Program-made: the position numbers and the translations under genes
From: Eutreptiella sp. 'Long Island Sound 2002'
Taxonomy: Eukaryota > Euglenozoa > Euglenophyceae > Eutreptiales > Eutreptiaceae
Length of the DNA: 64,000 nucleotides
Assembly: GCA_964036045.1 (NCBI GenBank)
Contig: OZ038392.1
Location: 16,299,612 to 16,363,611, forward strand
Reading direction: 5' to 3'
The notes under the pieces: generated by a model
What the model saw: the letters and a program-made list of their open reading frames with translations, nothing else
Database searches by the model: none
What the model was told of the DNA's origin: nothing
Shown: positions 29,313-38,602 of the stretch, in pieces
How the letters are laid out: every line of letters begins with the position of its first letter
Numbering within the stretch: position 1 is the first letter of the stretch

Positions 29313-30700
29313 AGGTTGCGACCATGCCCCCCCCCCCCTCTAGGGGCTTTGTAGGTTGGGACTTCATTTTTGGATTATTTTCGACTTTTAGTTTCAATCT
29401 TCTTTTTTTTAGTTGGCTTTAGACTCGATTTAGTTGTGTTTCAATGTTCAACGTCTTCATTTATGCTCATTCTAACCAATTGTGTGTTATTTGTATTTAT
29501 TTTGCGTTGAATCGTTGTCTTGGTATTTTTTGGTATTGGCATGGTATTGGTAAATGCTCCCCCAACTAACCAACCAATTAACTTGTGAAGTTGTTTAAGC
29601 AATGAATCTTTGTCTTGCCTCCCCATCTAACCCACCATGTAACTTTTGACATTGCATTCAATTGTGCATTGAATTGTTGCATTTGATTTCCGTTGTGTTG
29701 GGCCTTTGTGGTCATTGGATTTCAAAGAACTTCCAAGAGTCACAGGTTATGTTGGGATGTGTGGGAGAGAGGCCCAAAGGGTGGCAACCGGACATCCAAA
29801 GAAGGTTGAATTTGAGTTCAAAGGGAGCCGGAAAACCCGTTTGGTAACCGGAAATATCGTGGACTTCATCTTGGCCAAAATGGGGCAATTTTCAATTTTA
29901 TTTGAAGCAATTTCCAATTTTTCTTTTGAATTGCATTGGGATTGGAATATTGGTTGTCATATGTGTGCGATACTTGTGTCATAGTGTGTTGTTTGTCTTT
30001 GTGTGCTCTTGTAGTCTGGTGAGTGTTGTTTAGACACTCATGTGTTAATTGGGTGTGTTTGTTAATTTACATACATGTTTTGTTCCTGTTTTAGTTTGTT
30101 ATTGTTATAGTTTTGAATTTTGAAGCCGATTTTTGTTTTGGCTTCAAGTCTTGTTATGTTGATGTGTTTGGTTGTTGCTTTGTTGGTGTGTTCCACTTTG
30201 TTTCAATTTTTTTAATTTCCATCAAAGTTTCAACTCATGGGTCATGTTATGTTGTGTTACGGTTTTGTTTTTGTGTTTTCAATTTCCTTGTTGCTCGGTT
30301 TTTGTTGTTTGAAGCGCTCTGGTTTTTTTTCGAGCGCTTGAGCGCTTTCGTTAGAGCACTCGTGTTTGTTAGAGTGCCCAAGCGCGAGGTTCGGTTGTGT
30401 TTGGTTGTTGTTGTTGAGTTTTGTTTAAGTTTAGTTGTGTTTGGTACCATGGGTAAGTTGGTTATTGAGGTTATACCTTGTTTTGAGTTGTTTGTAGTGT
30501 AAAGTCGAGTTTGTGTAGCGAGGTTGTGTTGAGTATGTGTGTGTATTCGCACGCGAGCGTGTGTATGAGCGAGCGCTTGAGTGTGCAAGTCTTCGGCGAT
30601 CGGCGGCGGCGGCGCCGAAAAATTTTTATATTGTGTTTTATCAACACTCCCTTGTGTTTTTCCGTGCGGCGGCCAAGTCCGTAAGCGGCCGCCGGCGCAG
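29313..30700. other. Non-coding internal sequence of the host element, strand-skewed
   Basis: Strongly T/G-rich on the plus strand, giving long open frames of low information such as the 129-codon frame at 30113-30502, which I do not accept as a gene. A C run lies at about 29327-29338. No gag or pol motif. Confidence 0.5.
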
Positions 30701-31360
30701 TGTTGGCGGTAGGTAATGTGGCCGAGCGGCCAAAACCGCAGGTCGGCGTCGTGGAGCCCTAGGTTCAAACCCTCGGGCTGGTAATCTCTGTGCGCCGTTG
30801 CCGGTCTCTTTTTTGGGTTTTACGCGCGCTGTTTGTGGTCGCTCGCGTCACCGAGTGTGCGTTTGTCTTGTGTATGGCGTGCAGGTACACTCGGCGTGTC
30901 CCCATGAGTGCGTAGCGCGTTTAGGATAGGTATAGCAGTGTGTGTAGAGTGTATGCTGGCCGTTACGACTGAGGTTTCTTTGGCAGGCTGGTTGTACTCT
31001 AGAGGTAAGACACCTGAGCGCCTATCTGCTGTCGCAGGTTCGAACCCCAGAGCTGGCATTTTGTGACGCCGGCGCCACTTGATTTTTTAGTTTCCTGTCC
31101 ACTGTGTGTACTCGCTCGCGCCGCTGAGTGTGCGTACGTGTTGTGTATCGCGTGTTTTTACACTCGGGGTGTGTCTGTCAGCGCGCGATGCGTCTAAACG
31201 AGCTGTAGGACTGTATGTGGTGGATAGGGTGCAAGCTCCCTATGTGGCAGTAGCCGGGGGGTGCAGTACACCTGCTGTACCGTAGTGTTCAGACAGTTCA
31301 GCACCAGATTTTTACTCCTGGGTTCGAACCCAGTTTATGGTAAGTTTTTTGACCTTCGGC
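30701..31360 (+). repeat. Diverged tandem repeat, each unit with a tRNA-like sequence
   Basis: Three tRNA-like segments at about 30709-30783, 30985-31058 and 31263-31342. Their B-box-like cores are GGTTCAAACCC (30762), GGTTCGAACCCC (31037) and GGTTCGAACCC (31321), spaced 275 and 284 bp. Between them similar GC-rich spacers recur (ACTCGGYGTGT, GCTCGCG). The first unit has GTGGCCGAGCGGCC, as in long-variable-arm tRNAs; the third has an exact CTGGG-TTCGAAC-CCAG T arm. None forms an obvious complete cloverleaf, so a tRNA-derived SINE array is more likely than tRNA genes. Confidence 0.55.
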
Positions 31361-31727
31361 GCCATAGTTTTTCAGCGCTGCGCGGGCTCTGTGTGTGTTT
31401 TCTGCGCGCCGAGTATGTGTTTCGCGTGTGTCGAGTGTCTCAAGTGCATGCGAGTGTGTCTGTTGGTCGGCGGCAATGCCGAAATCAAAATTTGAAGGTA
31501 TTTCGGTGGAATTGTCAATTTCATATTGTACACCCTCTTGCAAGCAATTTCTGAGCCATTCAGGTGACCTACAGTGAGCCAGACCCACGTGCCTTATTGG
31601 GCTCAAGCCCAGGAAGGTGGGCTGGCTGATTGACATTGCTGGGAGGTGTGATTGATGGATAGAAGTCTTCGTCCTCATCCATTCAGGTCATTGGGGTTTC
31701 CCTAATACGACCGTATTCCTGTAATAC

Positions 31728-31903
31728 GCGTATCCTGCCGTATCCTGCCGTATCCTGCCGTATCCTGTCGTATCCTGCCGTATCCTGCCGTATCCTGCCG
31801 TATCCTGCCGTATCCTGCCGTATCCTGCCGTATCCTGCCGTATCCTGCCGTATCTGCCGGATACTGCCGTAGCCTGCTTTCCCTGCCGTATCCTGCCGTA
31901 TGC
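31728..31903. repeat. Left subterminal 10 bp tandem array
   Basis: About 17 units of GTATCCTGCC with a few variants. The array on the right (36985-37202) has the same strand, so the two are direct although the termini are inverted. Confidence 0.92.
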
Positions 31904-31913
31904 CAGTAACCGA

Positions 31914-31946
31914 AACCCTAACCCTAACCCTAACCCCAACCCTAAC
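31914..31946. repeat. Short telomere-like CCCTAA repeat
   Basis: About five tandem CCCTAA units with one CCCCAA variant, directly inside the left 10 bp array. Confidence 0.8.
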
Positions 31947-32094
31947 TGTAATCTTAACCTGGAGTTTCAGTTATTGGTAAAGGTCTCATAAACAGGCGGT
32001 GCCTTGCAGGTGTGCGGACGTTATGTGATCCGACCTTGTATGAACCAATGCAAATTGACCTTTCTTCATGCCATATGATGTGATGCCTTATAAG

Positions 32095-32517
32095 TTGATA
32101 GGATGTGGTGTTCGCAACGTGGTGTGATGTGATCTGATGCAATGTGACATGACGTGATTCCATGTGATGTAGTGTGATCTCGTGTGGTGTGGTTTGGTGT
32201 GGCGTGATGTGATGTGATGTGATGTGACGTGATGAGAGGCGATGTGATGTGACATGACGTGACGTGACGTGACGTGACGTGACGTGACGTGACGTGACGT
32301 GACGTGACGTGATGTGATGTGATGTGGTGTGATGTGATGGGATGTCATGTATTGCCATGCGATTTCATGTGATGTGATTTGGTGCAGTGATATTTGATTT
32401 GACTTGATGTGATGTGGTGTGATGTGGTGTGATGTGATGTCATGTGTTTCAATGTGATGTGAAGTGTGTGACCATATTTGATTTGCCGTGATGTGGTGTG
32501 ATGTGATGTGATGTGAC
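32095..32517. repeat. Pentanucleotide microsatellite GATGT/GACGT
   Basis: Long run of five-base units, with a nearly pure GACGT core at about 32258-32310. The long open frames here are artefacts of the period. Confidence 0.9.
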
Positions 32518-32519
32518 TT

Positions 32520-32790
32520 GGTTTCTTTTCGAAAATGTCTTCAAACCCACTGCAGCTTTTATCCTAACAAACAAAAATCTATTTCCAATTGTTTTCTATC
32601 CGGAAACGTTTTCAAAACCACTGCAGCTTTTATCCTAACAAACAAAAGTCCATTTCCAATTTTTTTTTTCCGAAACCGTTTTCAAACCCACTGCAGCTTT
32701 TATCGTAACAAACAAAAATCCATTTCCAATTGTTTTCTATCCAGAAACGTTTTCAAACCCACTGCAGCTTGTATCCTAAGAAACATAAAT
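32520..32790. repeat. ~70 bp tandem repeat, four copies
   Basis: Units marked by CCACTGCAGCTT at about 32548, 32619, 32689 and 32759, with AACAAACAAAAATCCATTTCC in each. AT-rich. Confidence 0.88.
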
Positions 32791-33213
32791 GCCTTTTCAA
32801 AATATGGTGTTCTTTTTTTGGAAACTGTTCAACCGTCCGGTTTTTGAACCTCTGCATGCTTTTTTGTTGTTCCCTGCTATGCTGAAAGGTAAAAAAATGA
32901 CTTGACACATAACCCCAACTGCCAACTACTTTCCTCCGTCATTGACTGGCGCACTCACAAAGCTGGGAAGGCACAGCGACATTACACTGAGCAGAGAGAC
33001 GAATGGCTATTCGATGCGTGTGTCTGAAGAAGCTGCACTGTGGTGTATTCCACTGTGCGATAATATAAATAATCAACAATAAAAGAAGTTATAGACATAC
33101 AAAAATATATAGTTATACTGCTGCACTATGGTGCATGCCACTGTGCAAACAAAAAAACAGATAAACAAAAAAAATAATTAAATATATTACCAAAATAGTG
33201 TACTTAGCTGACC
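32791..33213. other. AT-rich spacer, no gene recognised
   Basis: Contains a small duplicated motif CTGCACT-TGGTG-AT-CCACTGTGC at about 33041 and 33119. It lies downstream of the minus-strand RING gene and may hold its 3' end. Confidence 0.4.
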
Positions 33214-34242
33214 TTAGTGGTCGCTGGCTGCATGCCAGGTGCGGATGCGGCTCCAGGGGAATCTTGTTCCAGCGCCGAATTCAACAGTACCGCCACCGGC
33301 CAGGCCCTCGTACCAGCCGTCGTTGAACATGACGTGCACCAATGTTCCAGCTGCTGCACGTGGCTGCTCAGACCGCTCCACACGACGCTGCACTGCTGTG
33401 CACTTCCATTCCCGTTGTCGCAACCGCTCAGAGTCCAACGAAGCCACCGTTCTGGAAATCACTGCTGGCGCTGGTATCTGGGAGCATGTTGAATCAGGAC
33501 ACGCTGCTGCTGCATCAGGAGGATCTGCTGCTAGTTCACCAGGAGGATAACGTGGCAACAGGTGCATGAAGGCTCGCAATCTGGCCTGTCGCATGGCATC
33601 CGGATTCGTCAGTGGTCTTGTTGTGGATCCCAGAGAGAATATTGCAGCTCCTGCTGCTGCCAGTATCGCGCCTGCAGTACGAGCCCCTTCCTACAGCAGA
33701 AATTCTTCCACAGCATCCTGAACAGCGCGGTTCCTGGGGGTGTTGGCAGCAACGAAAACAGTACGATCCAGTGGGCACCTGCTGATCCTCCCTGCACAGT
33801 CTGTGCAGATCGTGTGTCCACAAGGCAGAACTGCAGTCTTCAACAGAAAGCAAGGGCACACAATGCAGTGATAGTTCTTCTTCGGGGCTTCCACAATGTA
33901 CCGGCCGCTATCCGCCGAGGGCCTGCGCTCTGCTGGCGGCGGTTGCTGTAAGTCATCAAGCAAATTTGCGGTCTGCGCTTCTGCAAAATCAGCATCTTCA
34001 GATGGCGTGTCACCCGGGCGTCTGGGCAAGAAATTGCGCCGCGGAGCTGAACCCAACAGCCTCTCTAGGTAGGCCTCAACGGTCTCCTCTTCCGCATGAT
34101 CTGGTGGCAGGTCCTGTGTCCGCGGTGCTCGTGTGAGAACGTCTGCGGCTGAGTCAATGGCTGCGGCTGAGTCAACGTCTCCGGCTGAGCAAGTGGGTTC
34201 TCATCAATCACAGAACTGGTGTCACTGTCCTGATTTTCATCC
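33214..34242 (-). pseudogene. RING finger plus Tudor/SH3-like protein (C-terminal part of the minus-strand gene)
   Basis: One frame is open from about 34240 to 33214 except for a single TAG at 33691-33693. The RING motif is CIVC, then LPCGHTICTDC, then RCPLD: C-x2-C, C-x-H-x2-C-x2-C, C-x2-D, with Asp for the eighth ligand as in some E3 ligases. Upstream is a helical leader (EEETVEAYLERLLGS). After the TAG the frame continues with a small-residue hydrophobic stretch (GAILAAAGAAIFSLGS), then VHVMFNDGWYEGLAG and VEFGAGTRFPWSRIR, the pattern of a Tudor/SH3-like chromatin-reader fold. It ends in TAA. A one-base shift between about 34100 and 34216 separates it from the N-terminal part. A ubiquitin ligase role is inference. 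Confidence 0.65.
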
Positions 34243-35096
34243 TCCTCATTCTGCGCGACGTGCCTCCAGCGAGGTTCATCCAAATGACCCTGCCAGTCCC
34301 CAATCCAAGGTGCGAGCTCCGTTGCATCAGTGGCACGTGGTGTGTGCCTGTGTCGAACTCCAGACTTTTTGTATTTGCATGGCATACAAGTTGCAAACCG
34401 CTGTGCATAGGCAATTTGGAAGCTCAGGCAGTGCGGTGTGCACATTCCCTTGCTGCAGTTCTTTGGCACTGGCGCGTAGCATGTGCCACCCGGTGCCTTG
34501 CAGCGCCGCTGAGGTGCAGGACCACTGGTGGGGCGCCATGTCCCTGTGCTTGGCTGCCGGCCCACTGCAATCGGACCCATGAGGTAGCTGGCCAGTGTGT
34601 GCTTCCGCCTCTCCAATGAGCTGGGGCCAAGACCAAGAGCGTGCGCATCGGCAAACGCCTCCTTCTGGCTTGCACGCTCAGCCTTTTCCAATTTCTTTTT
34701 TTCTCGCCACGCAGGCGCATCCTGCAAACTGGTGACAAAGACATCAAACTTTATTTGATCTGCAGTGGTGGGCGCCACCCCTCTCTCAGACAGCATGGCC
34801 AGCCACAGTGATCTGGCAGTTTGTTTCCAGGTGTCCGACGGCAGATCACTGTAGTCCCAATACACGGCGTACCAAACATCATCACCAAGCAAACTGCCAT
34901 GTCCATGCGGCCCAATGCGCGCCGCTATCCATTGAGGCGTGTACTCGTTGGGCAGCACCTCGCAAATGCGCGTGAAATTTCTGCCAGTGCGGCTGAAGAT
35001 GCAAAGCAACAATCTTTTGAATGAATCCGTAGTTCTCTGCCCACGCACACGCCTCATCTTGGAGGCCCTGCACAGAGGGGTGGAAGCGTGTACCAC
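34065..35096 (-). CDS. N-terminal part of the minus-strand transposon gene, Cys-rich, unidentified
   Basis: 343 codons. The nominal start lies in a 70 bp repeat array, so the true start may be further in, for example after the repeat at about 35060. Folded-looking region: YTPQWIAARIGPHGHGSLLG and WYAVYWDYSDLPSDTWKQTA. Next is a charged helix (REKKKLEKAERASQKEAFA), then a Cys/His cluster (CKAPGGTCYAPVPKNCSK, CTPHC, CMPCKYKK, RHRH) that could bind metal. An acidic Gln/Pro tail (NEEDENQDSD, LTQPQPLTQPQ) leads into the RING frame. Probably one protein with the RING part; it takes the place of the Myb-like partner gene of typical Harbinger elements. Not recognised by family. Confidence 0.55.
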   Translation of the reverse strand: MVHASTPLCRASKMRRVRGQRTTDSFKRLLLCIFSRTGRNFTRICEVLPNEYTPQWIAARIGPHGHGSLLGDDVWYAVYWDYSDLPSDTWKQTARSLWLAMLSERGVAPTTADQIKFDVFVTSLQDAPAWREKKKLEKAERASQKEAFADAHALGLGPSSLERRKHTLASYLMGPIAVGRQPSTGTWRPTSGPAPQRRCKAPGGTCYAPVPKNCSKGMCTPHCLSFQIAYAQRFATCMPCKYKKSGVRHRHTPRATDATELAPWIGDWQGHLDEPRWRHVAQNEEDENQDSDTSSVIDENPLAQPETLTQPQPLTQPQTFSHEHRGHRTCHQIMRKRRPLRPT

Positions 35097-35400
35097 AGCG
35101 TGAACTCTTGTAGCGGCGTCGCCTCACGTTGGACGCCCTGCACACAGGGGTGGAAGCGTGAACCACAGCGTGAACCCTTGTCGCGGCGTCGCCTCATATG
35201 ATGGACGCCCTGCACACAGGGTTGGAAGCGTGTACCACAGCGTGAACTCTTGTAGCGGCGTCGCCTCACTTTGGACGCCCTGCACACAGGGGTGGAAGCG
35301 TGTACCACAGCGTGAACCCTTGTCGCGGCGTCGCCTCATATGATGGACGCCCTGCACAAAGGGGTGGAAGCGTGTACCACATCGTGAACCTTGTTGCATT
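35061..35400. repeat. 70/72 bp alternating tandem repeat, five copies
   Basis: Units start with GGACGCCCTGCACA at 35061, 35131, 35203, 35273 and 35345. Lengths alternate 70, 72, 70, 72 and the variants alternate too (GTAGCGGCG-CACGTT against GTCGCGGCG-CATATGAT), so a dimer was the amplified unit. It lies between the two divergent genes, in the likely shared promoter. Confidence 0.93.
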
Positions 35401-35804
35401 GTTGGCGGTGCTGTCATCTGCCGCACTGAGACTCATTAAGAGTGGAAGACCATCAGGCACCTTTCACGTCACTTGGCCCGGCTCGCAAGAATCATGGATG
35501 GCAGCGCTTCACTGACACTCCTTAAGAGTGGAGGACCATCAAACACTGTTCCCGCCAAGAGCCATGGATTGCTTCGTTGCCCTCACTGTTGATTTCATAG
35601 ACAGCACATATCTGAGACAATGAAAGAAGAATGTTACTCATTAGTTACATTAGCACTATTAGAATGTTTTTTCCGCTGTTGTTATATCGTTTCTGCACTG
35701 CTGAATCATTTAAGTTCTTCAGTCCTTAAGTCTTGAAGTTTACGTGGATCTCTGTGGATCGTTCTGATAGCGGCGACTCCCCGCACTGCGCTCCACTTGC
35801 AGCA
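35401..35804. other. Intergenic spacer between divergent transposon genes
   Basis: No gene recognised. Two imperfect copies of a segment around CTTAAGAGTGGAGGACCATCA occur at about 35435 and 35520. Confidence 0.4.
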
Positions 35805-36593
35805 ATGCCGCTCATGAATGCCACCGGGTACAGAATGGGATTTCTGCTGTTCCTGGTGGCAAATTCCATTTTCACATTAGAGGAGTCTGTAATTACAATC
35901 TCTTTCCTGCGATTGGGGTACAGCCAGATTGCATGTGCGAGGACATTGGGAATTGGTCGGGACTACTGTATCCAAGTACTACGTGACGTGTCACAACGGG
36001 ATCACCTGTGGGATACGTTCACGGATGCTTTTGAACGCCGATGGGAATTCCACCAACACAGTCATCCAATTCACCGCCATGTGTCTGCTATTGTCGATAG
36101 CACGCATGTGGCCATCCAGTCACCTTCGCACCCAGTAGACCGGGAGCTGTTCTGGTTCGACAAACCCACTTACCGCGGGCATGCGCTCGTGTTTAATGCC
36201 ATGATCAACTGGGGGCGCGAGATCATTGCCTGCTCGTGGTGGTATCCGCCCCGTGCCACCGATGCTGAGATGACAGCGGACATGGATGCATCCATTCCCT
36301 GGAACTTTAATGGTCCTCGGCCTGACTTCCGCCTCGGTGACTGTCACTACAGCACTGCGGACAACATGTTCTGCCGTGTGGCCGGGGGGGATGGCCGATT
36401 GACCTGGTTCATGGTGCATTACAACCAGATGATCAATGAAGGCCGTCATCTAGTGGAGAATTTTTTCAGCAATGTTAAGAAGTGGCGATTCTGGAACGGC
36501 TGTGATGAGGCTCCCGGGCGCCCGTATAACTACGACTTCCTTGCCGGCCTGTTCATTTTCTGCTGTAACCTACATAGCATGGAGCAGAGGTAG
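35805..36593 (+). CDS. Harbinger/IS5-like DDE transposase
   Basis: 262 codons from ATG 35805 (the frame is open from 35733). Residues ~25-75 form a helix-turn-helix region (LRLGYSQIACARTLGIGRDY). The DDE nuclease follows: AIVDSTHVAI gives the first Asp, RLGDCHYSTADNMF the second, and RHLVENFFSNVKKWRFW the Glu in the R-x-x-V/I-E...L/V-K-x-R/W-F block of DDE_Tnp_4 transposases. All three catalytic residues are present and the frame is intact. It is shorter than most Harbinger transposases, so an upstream exon is possible. The TAG stop at 36591-36593 is followed seven codons later by TAA. The divergent RING gene starts ~700 bp upstream. Confidence 0.88.
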   Translation: MPLMNATGYRMGFLLFLVANSIFTLEESVITISFLRLGYSQIACARTLGIGRDYCIQVLRDVSQRDHLWDTFTDAFERRWEFHQHSHPIHRHVSAIVDSTHVAIQSPSHPVDRELFWFDKPTYRGHALVFNAMINWGREIIACSWWYPPRATDAEMTADMDASIPWNFNGPRPDFRLGDCHYSTADNMFCRVAGGDGRLTWFMVHYNQMINEGRHLVENFFSNVKKWRFWNGCDEAPGRPYNYDFLAGLFIFCCNLHSMEQR

Positions 36594-36699
36594 ACCGAAA
36601 GTCTATATCCATAATAGTACAGGCTGCAATGATGTGATTGTCTTTTTATATGCTCGTGCGTATTGTGTTTTGGGGCACAGGAAGTGTTTCGTACGCAAT

Positions 36700-36950
36700 C
36701 AGGTAGCAATCATTTTCTTTTTCAAAACCGAGAATTGGTGTGCAGCAAGGCGGGTTGTCAACCTAAACAGAAACAGCACAATGGGCACGCAGGAACAGGA
36801 TGAGAAAACTACCAAGCTCAGGAAGCAGGTAGCAATCTCCTTCTTTTTTGAAACGAATAATTGGTGTACATGAAGCGGGTTGTCAGCCGGGAAAGTCACA
36901 ATAGGCATGCAAGAACAGTATGAAATACCACCAAACGCTGAATGAACGCA
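36700..36950. repeat. 126 bp direct repeat, two copies
   Basis: AGGTAGCAATC starts at 36701 and 36827; the copies share GAATTGGTGT/AATTGGTGT, GCGGGTTGTCA and GGCA-GCA-GAACAG. Subterminal in the transposon. Confidence 0.85.
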
Positions 36951-36984
36951 AAATGGTTGTTTTCGTAGTGCAAACAAGCAGATA

Positions 36985-37202
36985 TTTTGGACCCTGTCGT
37001 ATCCTGCCGTATCCTGCCGTATCCTGCCGTATCCTGCCGTATCTGCCGTATCCTGCCGTATCCTGCCGTATCCTGCCGTATCCTGCGTATCCTGCCGTAT
37101 CCTGCCGTATCCTGCCGTATCCTGCCGTATCGCGCCGTATCCTGCCGTATCCTGCCGTATCCTGCCGTATCCTGCCGTATCCTGCCGTATCCTGCCGTAT
37201 CG
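36985..37202. repeat. Right subterminal 10 bp tandem array
   Basis: About 21 units of GTATCCTGCC, including two 9 bp units. Same strand as the left array. Confidence 0.93.
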
Positions 37203-37228
37203 AATACGCGTAACAGGGAAACCCCATT

Positions 37229-37392
37229 CATTTTTTTCAAGGGATTCATTTTGTTGAGGGAGCAGGGAAGGGTGAAGCTGCTGGGCAGGGGCGGCAAGGA
37301 AAAACTTTCGCAAAGGGTGTGTGTATACACCACCCCATTGGCTTTCTAAAAGTCTCACCCCTCCCTCCAAAGTTTTTCGGATAGCCACCCCA
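37229..37392. other. Host element internal sequence
   Basis: Resumes after the ATT duplication; no gene recognised. Confidence 0.4.
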
Positions 37393-37475
37393 GAGAGGGA
37401 GTGCTCCAGTGGATAAAGCACTGGGGCGTGGCGCAAGAATCGTGGATTCAATTCCCAGTATGCCAGAATGGACAT
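37393..37475 (+). repeat. tRNA-like (possible SINE head)
   Basis: GCTCCAGTGGATAAAGC (37403-37419) resembles a tRNA D arm/A box and GGATTCAATTCCC (37444-37456) a B box at suitable spacing. The anticodon arm does not pair well, so it is a tRNA-derived repeat rather than a tRNA gene. Confidence 0.45.
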
Positions 37476-38602
37476 TTTTGCCAAGGTTTTTCAGGAGGGT
37501 TGCGCCCCCATCTCACCCTCCTATTTCTATTCCCTCTCCAATTCAAGAGCATCCCCCCCCCCTGGGCTCCGCAATCCTGGTGAGGGAGCAGGGGTTTTGG
37601 AAAGGGGATGAGTTTGGGTGAGTGGGCAATTGCCACGCTCAAGGAACACCCACAGAAAGTTTTCTCTTCACCTTCAACACATCCCCCCTCATCCTCTCCA
37701 ACACCCACCCCAAGTCTTCCCCCCCGCCTCTCCTCAAAGGATTCTCAGTGTGGGGACACCCACTCACATCCCCCTGTGAGAGAAAAACCCCACCCAAGGA
37801 AAGGTATTCAAGGTTTAACAGCCCAAGGAGCGAATGACATGAAAATTTTGACCCTACGGTTTTTCTTTCGTTGTCCACCTGTAGGGTTACCATTTCATTA
37901 GTGAGTGCCAATCATCCATTCATGGATGGTGTTCTTTGGGTGACCCAGGGCAATGGGTTACCAAACCCTAACCCCCAACCAGGGTATCACACCACTCCAC
38001 TTTACTCGTTCGTGAGTAATGTACCCACACCACCCCCCTCCATTCTCTTGCCTCCCTCATATTGTATGTTTTCCATTTTCCCTTGTAGTTCCCCCCACCC
38101 ATTTACTGGGCTTAAGAGCGGGAACCAAGCGCATATGAGTGACCCACCACCCGTCGGTCAAAGAATTTAGGGCAGGAGACCGGTGGTAGGCGGTCAGCCC
38201 CAACACCCCAAAAACTCTCATGCACCTCCGCTCCTTTAACCCCACCTTGAGCCGACGGTGTCCCTCCCATTTGGACCTCTTCGACCTTAGGAATTGTAGT
38301 TCCTGCATCTTCATTTTTGTATTTTTTCTCCAACCATGAGCGGGTTGGCCCTCCTTCGGGAGTGGGAAGCCTAGAGCGACACCCCCGCTATATGGGGTAG
38401 GTAAATTTAACTCTTCCCCCCCATAACCTGAGGGTGTGGTGTAGGTAGGCAAGCATGCGCAATCCCGTGTACGTGCTCGGCCCTTTCCCCCGTGGCACTG
38501 AGTGGCACTGCGTGGCACGAGTTGCACAGCACCTAGAGGAGAAGGCCAAGGACAACAAGCCATGACAACCCTCTCGAGAGCTCCGAGAATTTCAGGGCCC
38601 TC
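37476..38602. other. Non-coding internal sequence of the host element
   Basis: C-rich on the plus strand with many CCCC runs and short direct repeats. No protein recognised. Confidence 0.4.

Larger units (their letters stand above)
31693..37225. mobile_element. Complete Harbinger-like DNA transposon, 5.5 kb
   Basis: Ends are GGGGTTTCCCT (31693-31703) and its reverse complement AGGGAAACCCC (37215-37225); similarity extends inward as TACG-CGTATTC with a two-base gap. Each end is flanked by ATT (31690-31692 and 37226-37228), a 3 bp target duplication as in the PIF/Harbinger superfamily, though the usual target is TWA. It contains a DDE transposase on the plus strand, a divergent RING/Tudor-like gene on the minus strand, 10 bp subterminal arrays at both ends and several internal tandem repeats. 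It is inserted in the non-coding body of the host LTR element. Confidence 0.88.

Noticed and set aside
30113-30502. 129-codon Phe/Val-rich frame resembling a membrane protein
   Set aside because: Produced by the T/G skew of the strand; no start context or motif.
30709-30783. Functional tRNA-Ser/Leu gene
   Set aside because: D-arm and B-box-like parts are present but I could not fold a full acceptor and anticodon arm.
31728-31903. CRISPR-like repeat arrays (also 36985-37202 and 54800-56090)
   Set aside because: Units are contiguous tandem repeats without unique spacers, in a eukaryotic transposon context.
31688-31939. Open frames with repeated GYGRIRQDTA peptides, also at 36699-37484
   Set aside because: Translations of the 10 bp subterminal arrays of the DNA transposon.
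31954-32358. His/Ser/Thr-rich open frame on the minus strand
   Set aside because: Translation of the GATGT/GACGT microsatellite.
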